Positions 7,383-12,419 of a stretch of DNA of 13,992 bases are shown here, piece after piece. The notes under the pieces were generated by a model. The model saw only the letters and a list, made by a program, of their open reading frames with translations. It was not told where the DNA came from and made no database searches. How positions within the stretch are numbered: the stretch's first letter is position 1; each line of letters starts with the position of its first letter. This DNA comes from Candidatus Woesearchaeota archaeon. GTDB taxonomy: Archaea > Nanobdellota > Nanobdellia > Woesearchaeales > JACQNA01. The DNA is taken from assembly GCA_016203335.1 (NCBI GenBank), contig JACQNA010000011.1, positions 1 through 13,992 of the forward strand. The letters run 5' to 3'. Position numbers and translations under genes: made by a program.

Positions 7383-7631
7383 TTATCTCACCGGAGTGAC
7401 CTTAAACTTCCTTCCTGCTTCCACGCGCTTCAGCTGAATCCCGCCAGCAAGGTAATTCTGGATCATATTCCGCTTCATGAAGGATTTCCTGCCTTCCAGC
7501 GCGCGCTCCAGGACATACAGGAAATCCTGCCCGCTGTTCTTTCTGATGTCTGCAATCATCTCGTTGATGACATCGGTGCTGAGCGAGCGATGCAGCCGGT
7601 TAATGAGCTCTGTCTTGGTAGAATTCTTCAT
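7383..7631 (-). CDS. Small basic hypothetical protein, 82 aa
   Basis: I do not recognise this protein. It is short, Lys/Arg-rich and free of cysteine, with no membrane segment. It looks mainly helical: TELINRLHRSLSTDVINEMI at about 7-26, then DFLYVLERALEGRKSFMKRN at about 36-55. It ends in a short basic tail with alternating hydrophobic residues (GIQLKRVEAGRKFKVTPVR), which could be a small beta hairpin. The charge pattern would suit nucleic-acid or ribosome binding, but no known motif supports this. Unlike most genes in the window it has a good Shine-Dalgarno sequence: GAGGTGGT lies 4 nt before the ATG on the minus strand, and a TATA-like box lies about 38 bp upstream. The mRNA should therefore have a short leader. 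This signal and the T-rich tract behind it make a real gene likely. Confidence 0.65.
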   Translation of the reverse strand: MKNSTKTELINRLHRSLSTDVINEMIADIRKNSGQDFLYVLERALEGRKSFMKRNMIQNYLAGGIQLKRVEAGRKFKVTPVR

Positions 7632-7634
7632 GTG

Positions 7635-7643
7635 ACCACCTCT
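7635..7643 (-). promoter_or_regulatory. Strong Shine-Dalgarno sequence before the 82-aa gene
   Basis: On the minus strand GAGGTGGT sits a few bases before the ATG at 7631, close to the anti-SD complement GGAGGTGAT. It decides the start of this gene and contrasts with the leaderless layout of most neighbours. Confidence 0.6.
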
Positions 7644-7664
7644 CGGAATGTCCTGATAGACAAT

Positions 7665-7674
7665 ACTATATAAA
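7665..7674 (-). promoter_or_regulatory. TATA box for the 82-aa gene
   Basis: On the minus strand the sequence reads TTTATATAGT. With the usual spacing of about 26 bp, transcription would start near 7644, giving a leader of about 12-13 nt that just contains the Shine-Dalgarno sequence. Confidence 0.55.
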
Positions 7675-7719
7675 CATTACGGGTTAGAGATGCAAGAGAG
7701 GAAGCAGCCGGCGAAAGGG

Positions 7720-7727
7720 ATAAAAAG
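7720..7727 (+). promoter_or_regulatory. TATA-like box for the 64-aa gene
   Basis: ATAAAAAG is centred about 28 bp before the GTG at 7752. This is compatible with a leaderless transcript starting at or near that GTG, but the match is weaker than the other boxes. Confidence 0.35.
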
Positions 7728-7751
7728 GGCATTATCTCTGGATGGAAGATT

Positions 7752-7946
7752 GTGGTCGCGAGCGGAAAGGATAAGAAAAAGATTGCCGACGAGGCTATAC
7801 GGCAGCTGCAGCCAAAGAGCGTCGGCATCTTCATCAGCGATTATGATGACCTGGAGCTGCTGAAGGTCAGGAACCTGAAGTTCATTGCGTATGAGAAGAA
7901 GCTACGGAGATTTATACCCCTGCATGTCCGGGCGGTGCAGATTTAG
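7752..7946 (+). CDS. Small protein resembling the C-terminal part of a HAD-family phosphatase, 64 aa
   Basis: The reading frame starts at GTG 7752 and ends at TAG. No ATG is available in frame, and the frame is open upstream to about 7674, so the start is uncertain. Residues about 24-45 read GIFISDYDDLELLKVRNLKF followed by IAY. This resembles motif IV of SerB-like HAD phosphatases (a G-D-x-x-N-D-L block followed by a hydrophobic 'IAF' strand), although the first Gly and the Asn are changed to Ser and Asp. The HAD motif I nucleophile DxD, the motif II Ser/Thr and the motif III Lys-bearing part are not encoded upstream. It is therefore either a truncated remnant or a small stand-alone domain that is not an enzyme by itself. 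It is divergent from the 82-aa gene. The HAD resemblance is my own pattern match and is moderate at best. Confidence 0.45.
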   Translation: MVASGKDKKKIADEAIRQLQPKSVGIFISDYDDLELLKVRNLKFIAYEKKLRRFIPLHVRAVQI

Positions 7947-7999
7947 CGAATAAAGCCAGAAAGGGAACAGGGCGAGTGACGGATCGCATAGGCAGAGGA

Positions 8000-8236
8000 T
8001 TACGCACTTGCCGAGAGTTCAAATTTGATCGGTAAAGACACCTTCGCTCCTTTGAGCCCCTTCGTCCTGTTCCGGAACCCGTGGATCGCTATTCCGGTGA
8101 TTTTATTTGTCTTTTTGTCGACTCTCTCGAAGACGCCCTCGCCTATATTTTTAAAATAGCCTTCTGCATACTCCCCTATATTGAACTCGATAAAATCGCC
8201 CTCCTCGTCATAGTAAATGTTGAGTTCGTTGTTCAT
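8000..8236 (-). CDS. DUF2283 family protein, putative antitoxin
   Basis: This 78-aa protein fits the DUF2283 pattern: a first strand with YYDEEGDFIEFNI (about 8-20), a central 'GEGVFERVDKKTNKITGIAI' stretch (about 32-51), and a final strand ending in a hydrophobic segment (VSLPIKFEL). DUF2283 proteins are small beta-rich proteins, common in archaea and bacteria next to genes for RNase-like toxins, and are regarded as probable antitoxins; direct proof is scarce. Its ATG overlaps the TGA of the upstream putative toxin gene by 4 nt (ATGA), so the two are translated together in the order toxin then antitoxin. The acidic N-terminal half would suit binding to the basic toxin. The C-terminus is slightly longer than the shortest members. 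No separate promoter is evident. Confidence 0.75.
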   Translation of the reverse strand: MNNELNIYYDEEGDFIEFNIGEYAEGYFKNIGEGVFERVDKKTNKITGIAIHGFRNRTKGLKGAKVSLPIKFELSASA

Positions 8237-8517
8237 CGTATCCTGTCCGTGTAAAAGCTGGTAATAATGAATCCTTCGCCGTTTAAATATTTAACGGAAA
8301 CAAAAAGGTATTCTCTCCTGCTCTTGTCATGCCGATAGTAGAATCGCAGGTTGGCGTCGTATGACACTTTAGTAATAGCGTCAGGAAATAACAAAGCATC
8401 TTTAATCTGCTCCATCTGATTGGACATTTCAGGATGCTTGAGGATATGCCGCCACCGCTCATCGGTGAGGTAAATCTCTCTTCCAGTCTTGTCTTTTGCT
8501 TGAAATATCTTGGTCAT
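8233..8517 (-). CDS. PBECR/RelE-like putative RNase toxin, 94 aa
   Basis: This small, basic protein resembles the phage/archaeal group of Barnase-EndoU-ColicinE5/D-RelE-fold nucleases. It has an N-terminal strand 'KDKTGREIYLTDERWRHILK' (about 8-27) with the typical helix carrying R21, H24 and H28, then IKDALLFPDAI (about 38-48). A YY pair sits at 60-61, the strand YLFVSVKYLNG at 70-80, and the C-terminal 'GEGFIITSFYTDRI' (about 79-93) has the S/T-Y-T-D-R ending of such domains. Candidate active residues are H24, H28, R67 and the terminal S87/Y89/T90/R92 group; this is inference from the fold pattern. Together with the overlapping DUF2283 gene it forms a plausible toxin-antitoxin module that would act by cleaving RNA. 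Its ATG lies only 4 nt after the 3' end of tRNA-Thr, and no promoter or Shine-Dalgarno sequence fits between them. Confidence 0.7.
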   Translation of the reverse strand: MTKIFQAKDKTGREIYLTDERWRHILKHPEMSNQMEQIKDALLFPDAITKVSYDANLRFYYRHDKSRREYLFVSVKYLNGEGFIITSFYTDRIR

Positions 8518-8521
8518 GGAA

Positions 8522-8593
8522 AGCCCCTGGGGAGGGTTGAACTCCCGACCTGCGCTTTACGAGAGCGCCGCTCTACCGCTGAGCTACAAGGGC
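8522..8593 (-). tRNA. tRNA-Thr (anticodon CGU)
   Basis: A complete cloverleaf of 72 nt can be folded on the minus strand. The acceptor is GCCCTTG with CAGGGGC (one G-U pair). The D arm is GCTC-AGCGGTA-GAGC. The anticodon arm is GCGCT-CTCGTAA-AGCGC with anticodon CGT (reads ACG, threonine). The variable loop is AGGTC, and the T arm is GGGAG-TTCAACC-CTCCC. The discriminator base is U, as expected for many archaeal threonine tRNAs. CCA is not encoded and there is no intron. The 5' end lies 1 nt after the stop codon of the zinc-ribbon gene, and the 3' end lies 4 nt before the toxin start codon. A weak GATAAA-like element (about 8618-8625) could be its own promoter; otherwise it is transcribed from the zinc-ribbon promoter. 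Confidence 0.95.
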
Positions 8594-8594
8594 G

Positions 8595-8750
8595 TTATAG
8601 CCTTGCCAATATCTTCGGTTTATCTTGGTTTTCCTGCTGGCAGCGCCGGCAGACGTAATGCTTCTTCCCTTTCTCGTCTTTCATGACTGTTCCGAGCAGC
8701 TTCTTGAGGAAGGTTTCCTGGATCTGCTCATGGCATAATTCGCATTTCAT
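8595..8750 (-). CDS. Small zinc-ribbon protein, 51 aa
   Basis: The start is ATG at 8748-8750 and the stop is TAA. Two CxxC pairs, MKCELCHEQ (C3, C6) and YVCRRCQQE (C34, C37), are separated by a hydrophobic, Lys-rich stretch (ETFLKKLLGTVMKDEKGKKH). This matches a small zinc-ribbon protein. Similar short proteins of the form 'MKCexCgxxixETFLgKxxGT...K...vCxxCQ' occur, as I recall, as conserved hypotheticals in archaea including DPANN; the function is unknown, with RNA or ribosome association an untested guess. The frame is open far upstream, but those codons are antisense to the Mre11-like gene. The start used here fits a TATA-like box about 25 bp upstream and a purine-rich AGAAGGAT just before it. 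It appears to be the first gene of a unit continuing into tRNA-Thr and the putative toxin-antitoxin pair. Confidence 0.75.
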   Translation of the reverse strand: MKCELCHEQIQETFLKKLLGTVMKDEKGKKHYVCRRCQQENQDKPKILARL

Positions 8751-8772
8751 ATCCTTCTCTAGTGGAACAATC

Positions 8773-8778
8773 TTTAAA
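8773..8778. promoter_or_regulatory. Palindromic TATA-like box shared by two divergent genes
   Basis: TTTAAA (in the context ATCTTTAAATAG) is the only TATA-like element between the divergent zinc-ribbon and Mre11-like genes. Its centre lies about 25 bp from the minus-strand ATG at 8750 and about 25-27 bp from the plus-strand ATGs at 8800 and 8803. One symmetrical box could therefore place the start of both leaderless transcripts. Confidence 0.55.
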
Positions 8779-8802
8779 TAGCTTGTGGAATTCTTCCTGA
8801 TG

Positions 8803-10041
8803 ATGAGGTTCGCACACTTTGCAGACTGCCACATCGGGGGGTGGAAGGATGAGCAGATGCGGGAGCTCTCCATCAGGTCGTTCCAGCGGGCTGTCTCGAT
8901 GGTGATGGAGCAGAAGATAGATTTCCTGCTCATTGCCGGCGACCTGTTCAATACGTCGCTGCCTGCGATTGACAAGCTGAAATCGGTTGTAGTATCCCTG
9001 AAGCAGCTCAAGCGGCGCGGCATCCCAGTGTACATTATTCCCGGCAGCCATGACTTCTCCCCCTCCGGGAAGACCATGCTCGATGTGCTGGAAGAGGCAG
9101 AGCTGCTCACCAATGTGATGAAAGGGGAGGTGAAAGAAGGAAAGATCGTGCTCCGCTTTACCATCGACCAGAAAACAGGGGCAAAAATCACCGGCATCCT
9201 GGGAAAAAAAGGCATGCTGGAAAGAAGCTATTATGAGGCGCTGGATACCCTGGCGCTGGAGCAGGAGCCGGGATTCAAGATATTCATGTTCCATACCGCG
9301 CTCAGCGAGCTCAAGCCCAAGGAGCTGGAGCTGATGCTGGCGTATCCTGCCTCGTTCCTTCCCAAGGGATTTGATTATTATGCAGGAGGGCATGTGCACA
9401 TTGTCCGCCATGCGGAGCTGGAGGGGTACAAGAACATCGTCTATCCCGGGCCGTTGTTCCCCAACAGCTTTGCCGAGGTGGAGAAGCTGCAGGGAGGGGG
9501 ATTTTACCTGTACAACGACGGAAAGATCTCATTTGAGCATGTCAGGGTCGTGAACATCCATTCATTCTCCCTCAACTGCGAGCAGAAGAAGCCAGAGGCG
9601 GTGCAGGAAGCGATGATGGAGATAGCAAAGAAGCAGGCGTGGAACAATACTCTGGTGACGATCCGGCTGAAGGGCTGCCTGGACGGCAAGGTCAGCGATC
9701 TTGATTTCCGCGAGGTGTTTCGGGAGCTGTACCAGAGGGGAGCATATTTCGTGATGAAAAGCGCGTCGCTGCTCACCTCCAAAGAATTTGCCGAGGTCAG
9801 GGTGGCTGAGCAGGGCATCGAGGCTGTTGAGGAGCGGCTGATGGCAGAGCATGCGGGCCAGGTGCTGCTGTGGGAGGATGAGCCGGGCATGATGAAGCAA
9901 CTGCTGCATGAGCTGTCCCTGGAGAAAAATGAGGGCGAGAGCAGGGCTGATTTTGAGCAGCGGGTAGTCCGGACAGCAAGGCAGGTGCTCGGCATTACTC
10001 AAGATACGGCAGGATCAGCCGGAGATCAGGCTCATCAATAG
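8803..10041 (+). CDS. Mre11/SbcD-like DNA repair metallophosphoesterase
   Basis: This is a calcineurin-like phosphoesterase of the Mre11/SbcD class, which processes DNA ends together with Rad50. Metal-site motifs, numbered from the ATG at 8803, are D8-x-H10 (FADCHIG), GDLFN with D47, GSHD at 81-84, H164 in FMFHTALSE and GHVH at 196-199. In P. furiosus Mre11 the third motif is GNHD, and its Asn binds metal; here that position is Ser82. The C-terminal half (about 225-400) is the usual variable, helix-rich region that would dock Rad50. The total of 412 aa is normal. Starts at 8800 (ATG) and 8785 (GTG) are also in frame. The shared TATA-like box favours 8800/8803, and MRFAHFADCHIG is the typical beginning. 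No Rad50, HerA or NurA gene is in the window. The 3' end overlaps the convergent HAD gene by 47 bp. Confidence 0.85.
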   Translation: MRFAHFADCHIGGWKDEQMRELSIRSFQRAVSMVMEQKIDFLLIAGDLFNTSLPAIDKLKSVVVSLKQLKRRGIPVYIIPGSHDFSPSGKTMLDVLEEAELLTNVMKGEVKEGKIVLRFTIDQKTGAKITGILGKKGMLERSYYEALDTLALEQEPGFKIFMFHTALSELKPKELELMLAYPASFLPKGFDYYAGGHVHIVRHAELEGYKNIVYPGPLFPNSFAEVEKLQGGGFYLYNDGKISFEHVRVVNIHSFSLNCEQKKPEAVQEAMMEIAKKQAWNNTLVTIRLKGCLDGKVSDLDFREVFRELYQRGAYFVMKSASLLTSKEFAEVRVAEQGIEAVEERLMAEHAGQVLLWEDEPGMMKQLLHELSLEKNEGESRADFEQRVVRTARQVLGITQDTAGSAGDQAHQ

Positions 10042-10630
10042 TGGCATGCGCTTTTTTCCGCAGTTCAGCGTTCCCGCTGCAGAATGCAATCGCCAGACCG
10101 ACGATGCTGAAGACGCCAAGATCGTTCTGGTGGTCGCCGACATAGGCAACATCAGCCGGCGTGAGATGGAGCTTGGCGCACAGATCCCGGAGCACTGCAA
10201 CCTTTTCTTTTGTGCCGTCTCCTATCGGCCAGCGGAATTCTCCGGTGATGATGCTGTTTTTGACGACGAGCTCGTTGGCAAAGATGTAATCAACGCCCAG
10301 CTCTTTCTGCGCGCGCAGTGCCAGGTCTTTTGGGCCCGAGGTGATAATTGCAGTCGGGATGCCGAGCTTCTTGACGGCAGCAAGAGTCTCCCGCGCACCC
10401 CAGATGTAGCGGGATTCTTTGATTAAGGCAAAATACGGTGCAGCATCTTTTCCTTTCCAAAGCCTGCCGACGACTTCCTCAACCAGCTTCTGGTAGTCAG
10501 TATGGAGGTACTGCTCGGTGAGCCTTTTCCCCTCTGCATAGGTGCCGAGGCGCTTGTGGAGCCCGAGCCAGAAGTTCGGGGAAGAGAAGAGCACCCCGTC
10601 CATATCAAAGCAAATGAGCGAATATCTCAT
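9995..10630 (-). CDS. HAD-superfamily phosphatase, SerB-like
   Basis: This is a haloacid dehalogenase-type phosphatase of 211 aa. Motif I is CFDMDGVLF with nucleophile D9 and acid/base D11. Motif II is AIITSG with S98. The motif III lysine is in DGTKEKV (K141 or K143), and motif IV is YVGDHQNDLG with D166 and D170. The helical cap insertion lies between motifs I and II (about 16-80), as in the phosphoserine phosphatase-like (SerB) group of C1-cap enzymes. The substrate is open: phosphoserine is one option, other small phosphates are equally possible. ATG overlaps the TGA of aspS by 4 nt (ATGA), so it is translated as the last gene of the gatB-aspS group. It overlaps the convergent Mre11-like gene by 47 bp at its C-terminal end, so the last residues of both proteins share DNA. 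Confidence 0.88.
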   Translation of the reverse strand: MRYSLICFDMDGVLFSSPNFWLGLHKRLGTYAEGKRLTEQYLHTDYQKLVEEVVGRLWKGKDAAPYFALIKESRYIWGARETLAAVKKLGIPTAIITSGPKDLALRAQKELGVDYIFANELVVKNSIITGEFRWPIGDGTKEKVAVLRDLCAKLHLTPADVAYVGDHQNDLGVFSIVGLAIAFCSGNAELRKKAHATIDEPDLRLILPYLE

Positions 10631-12381
10631 GACCGCTTCACCACATCCAGCTTGATATGCGCTTCCTTGAGCTGGATGGGATCAACATCAGCAGGGCTGC
10701 CGTCCATGGGGCACTGCGCTGCCTTGTTCTTGGGAAAGGCAATCACTTCCCGGATATCGTTGCCTGGCACGCCCGCGAGGATGGCAACAAAGCGGTCAAA
10801 GCCAAAGCCAACGCCGCCGTGCGGGGGGCCGCCATACCGATATGCTTCCAGGAGAAAGCCGAATCTCCGGTACGCCTCTTCCTTTGCCAGGCCAATCACC
10901 TTCATCACGCGCTCCTGCAGCTCAGGCTTATTGATCCGGATGCTACCGGAAAGGAGCTCTAATCCGTTGAGCGTGAGATCGTATAATCTGCCGTGCACCT
11001 TGCCGGGGTCGCTTTCCAGGAACTGGATGTGCTCTTCTTTTGGGGCAGTAAAGATGTGGTGCATGGGCTCCCATTTCTGAAGCTCCTCGCTCCACTCAAA
11101 CATGGGAAAATCAGTGATCCAGCAGAACCTGAATTCTTTCTTGATAAGGCTGAGGTCTTCTGCCAGCTTGGTGCGAAGCTTGGCGAGCAGCGGATAGATC
11201 TCCTTGCCGCCTGCCATGAAAAATAAGGTGTGGCCTTTCTTTGCCTGCACTGCCTTGATGAGCTCCTTCTGCATCGGCTCAGGGAAATATTTGGTGATGG
11301 AGCTTTCTAATGCATCAGCGACGCGCGCCCATGCCAGGCCCTTGCTGCCCTGGCTGATCGCCCAGCTGGTGAGCTTATCAAGCTCATTCCTGCTGAAGTC
11401 ATGAGGAACAGGCAGGCATTTGACCATTGCTGATTTCTTGAATATCTGGAAGTCCGAGCGGTGGGCGATAGTAGTGACGTCAACAATCTCCAATCCGAAA
11501 CGAAGGTCTGGCTTGTCGCTGCCGTATTTCTCCATTGATTCGGCATACGTCATCCGCTGGAACGGCGTTTTGATCTCAAGAGCGATGGCCTGTTTCATCA
11601 CCTGCTTCACCATCCCCTCAATCACGGCAAAAATATCATCCTCGGTAACAAAAGACATCTCCAGGTCCATCTGGGTATGCTCGGGCTGGCGGTCCGTGCG
11701 CAGGTCTTCGTCCCGCAGGCAGATGGCGGGAAGCTGGTAGTATTTGTCAAAGCCTGCGATCATGAGGATCTGCTTGTACAGCTGCGGGCTTTGGGGGAGC
11801 GCGTAGAACTTTCCCATGTTGACCCTGCTCGGCACGATGTAATCCCGGGCTCCTTCTGGAGTCGGGCGGACCAGCATCGGCGTCTGGATCTCGATAAAGC
11901 CCTGGCTGTTGAGGTAGCCGCGGGCTGCCTGGATCGCATGATGGCGGAGCTGCAGGCGCTGCTGCATGATCGGCCTGCGCAGGTCAAGATAGCGGTATTG
12001 CAGCCTGACATCCTCTCCTGCTTCTTTCTGGTCATCAATCTCCAGGGGAGGGGTCTCTGACTTGTTGAGGATTTCTGTCTGGGAAACGATCACCTCAATA
12101 TCTCCGGTCCGGAGCTTGGGATTCTCCAGCCCCTTTCCCCGATAGCGGACTACTCCTTTTGCCGCAATCACATATTCCCTGCCGAATTTCTCTGCAGCTG
12201 CATGCGCTTCCTTGTTATGTTTTGGGTCGAACACGAGTTGCGTGATGCCGTACCTGTCCCGCACATCAACAAAGATAATGCCGCCATGGTCCCTTCTCGA
12301 GTGCACCCAGCCGTTGAGAATAACCTCTTTCTTGATATCTTTCTTGGCGAGTTCCCCGCAGGTGGCTGTGCGCTTGAGCAT
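10627..12381 (-). CDS. aspS: Aspartyl-tRNA synthetase, bacterial type, probably non-discriminating
   Basis: This class II synthetase charges tRNA with aspartate. The 584 aa match the bacterial form, whereas archaeal AspRS is usually about 430-440 aa. The anticodon-binding OB fold spans about 1-110. The catalytic core has motif 1 (GFIEIQTPMLVRPTPEGARD, 161-180) and motif 2 (RDEDLRTDRQPEHTQMDLE, 223-241). The bacterial GAD insertion covers about 295-410, motif 3 is GGVGFGFDRFVAILAG (522-537), and the bacterial-style tail starts IAFPKNKAAQCPM (547-559). In the OB fold the sequence reads RRDHGG with H32 and RYRGKG with G84. As I recall, His and Gly at these places mark non-discriminating bacterial AspRS, while E. 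coli has Leu in the first. The adjacent gatB fits Asp-tRNA(Asn) production. ATG lies about 25 bp from a TATA-like box. The stop overlaps the HAD start. The bacterial type in an archaeon implies past lateral transfer. Confidence 0.95.
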   Translation of the reverse strand: MLKRTATCGELAKKDIKKEVILNGWVHSRRDHGGIIFVDVRDRYGITQLVFDPKHNKEAHAAAEKFGREYVIAAKGVVRYRGKGLENPKLRTGDIEVIVSQTEILNKSETPPLEIDDQKEAGEDVRLQYRYLDLRRPIMQQRLQLRHHAIQAARGYLNSQGFIEIQTPMLVRPTPEGARDYIVPSRVNMGKFYALPQSPQLYKQILMIAGFDKYYQLPAICLRDEDLRTDRQPEHTQMDLEMSFVTEDDIFAVIEGMVKQVMKQAIALEIKTPFQRMTYAESMEKYGSDKPDLRFGLEIVDVTTIAHRSDFQIFKKSAMVKCLPVPHDFSRNELDKLTSWAISQGSKGLAWARVADALESSITKYFPEPMQKELIKAVQAKKGHTLFFMAGGKEIYPLLAKLRTKLAEDLSLIKKEFRFCWITDFPMFEWSEELQKWEPMHHIFTAPKEEHIQFLESDPGKVHGRLYDLTLNGLELLSGSIRINKPELQERVMKVIGLAKEEAYRRFGFLLEAYRYGGPPHGGVGFGFDRFVAILAGVPGNDIREVIAFPKNKAAQCPMDGSPADVDPIQLKEAHIKLDVVKRS

Positions 12382-12402
12382 AAGGGGCAGAGAGGCGGTG
12401 AG

Positions 12403-12410
12403 TTTTTAAA
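12403..12410 (-). promoter_or_regulatory. TATA-like box for aspS
   Basis: On the minus strand TTTAAAAA is centred about 25-26 bp before the aspS ATG at 12381, inside the 38-bp gap after gatB. It could give a leaderless aspS transcript even if aspS is also read through from gatB. Confidence 0.55.
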
Positions 12411-12419
12411 GATTGTGCT

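Noticed and set aside
8434..8658. A plus-strand frame across the tRNA gene
   Set aside because: It reads through the complement of tRNA-Thr and has no recognisable protein features.
8785..8802. GTG at 8785 or ATG at 8800 as start of the Mre11-like gene
   Set aside because: GTG 8785 lies only about 10 bp from the TATA-like box and adds five residues not typical of the family. ATG 8800 cannot be excluded, but MRFAHFADCH from 8803 is the usual beginning.
8751..9215. Upstream extension of the zinc-ribbon ORF to a 206-residue protein
   Set aside because: The extra part is antisense to the Mre11-like gene and has no domain. The TATA-like box and the natural start MKCELC favour ATG at 8750.
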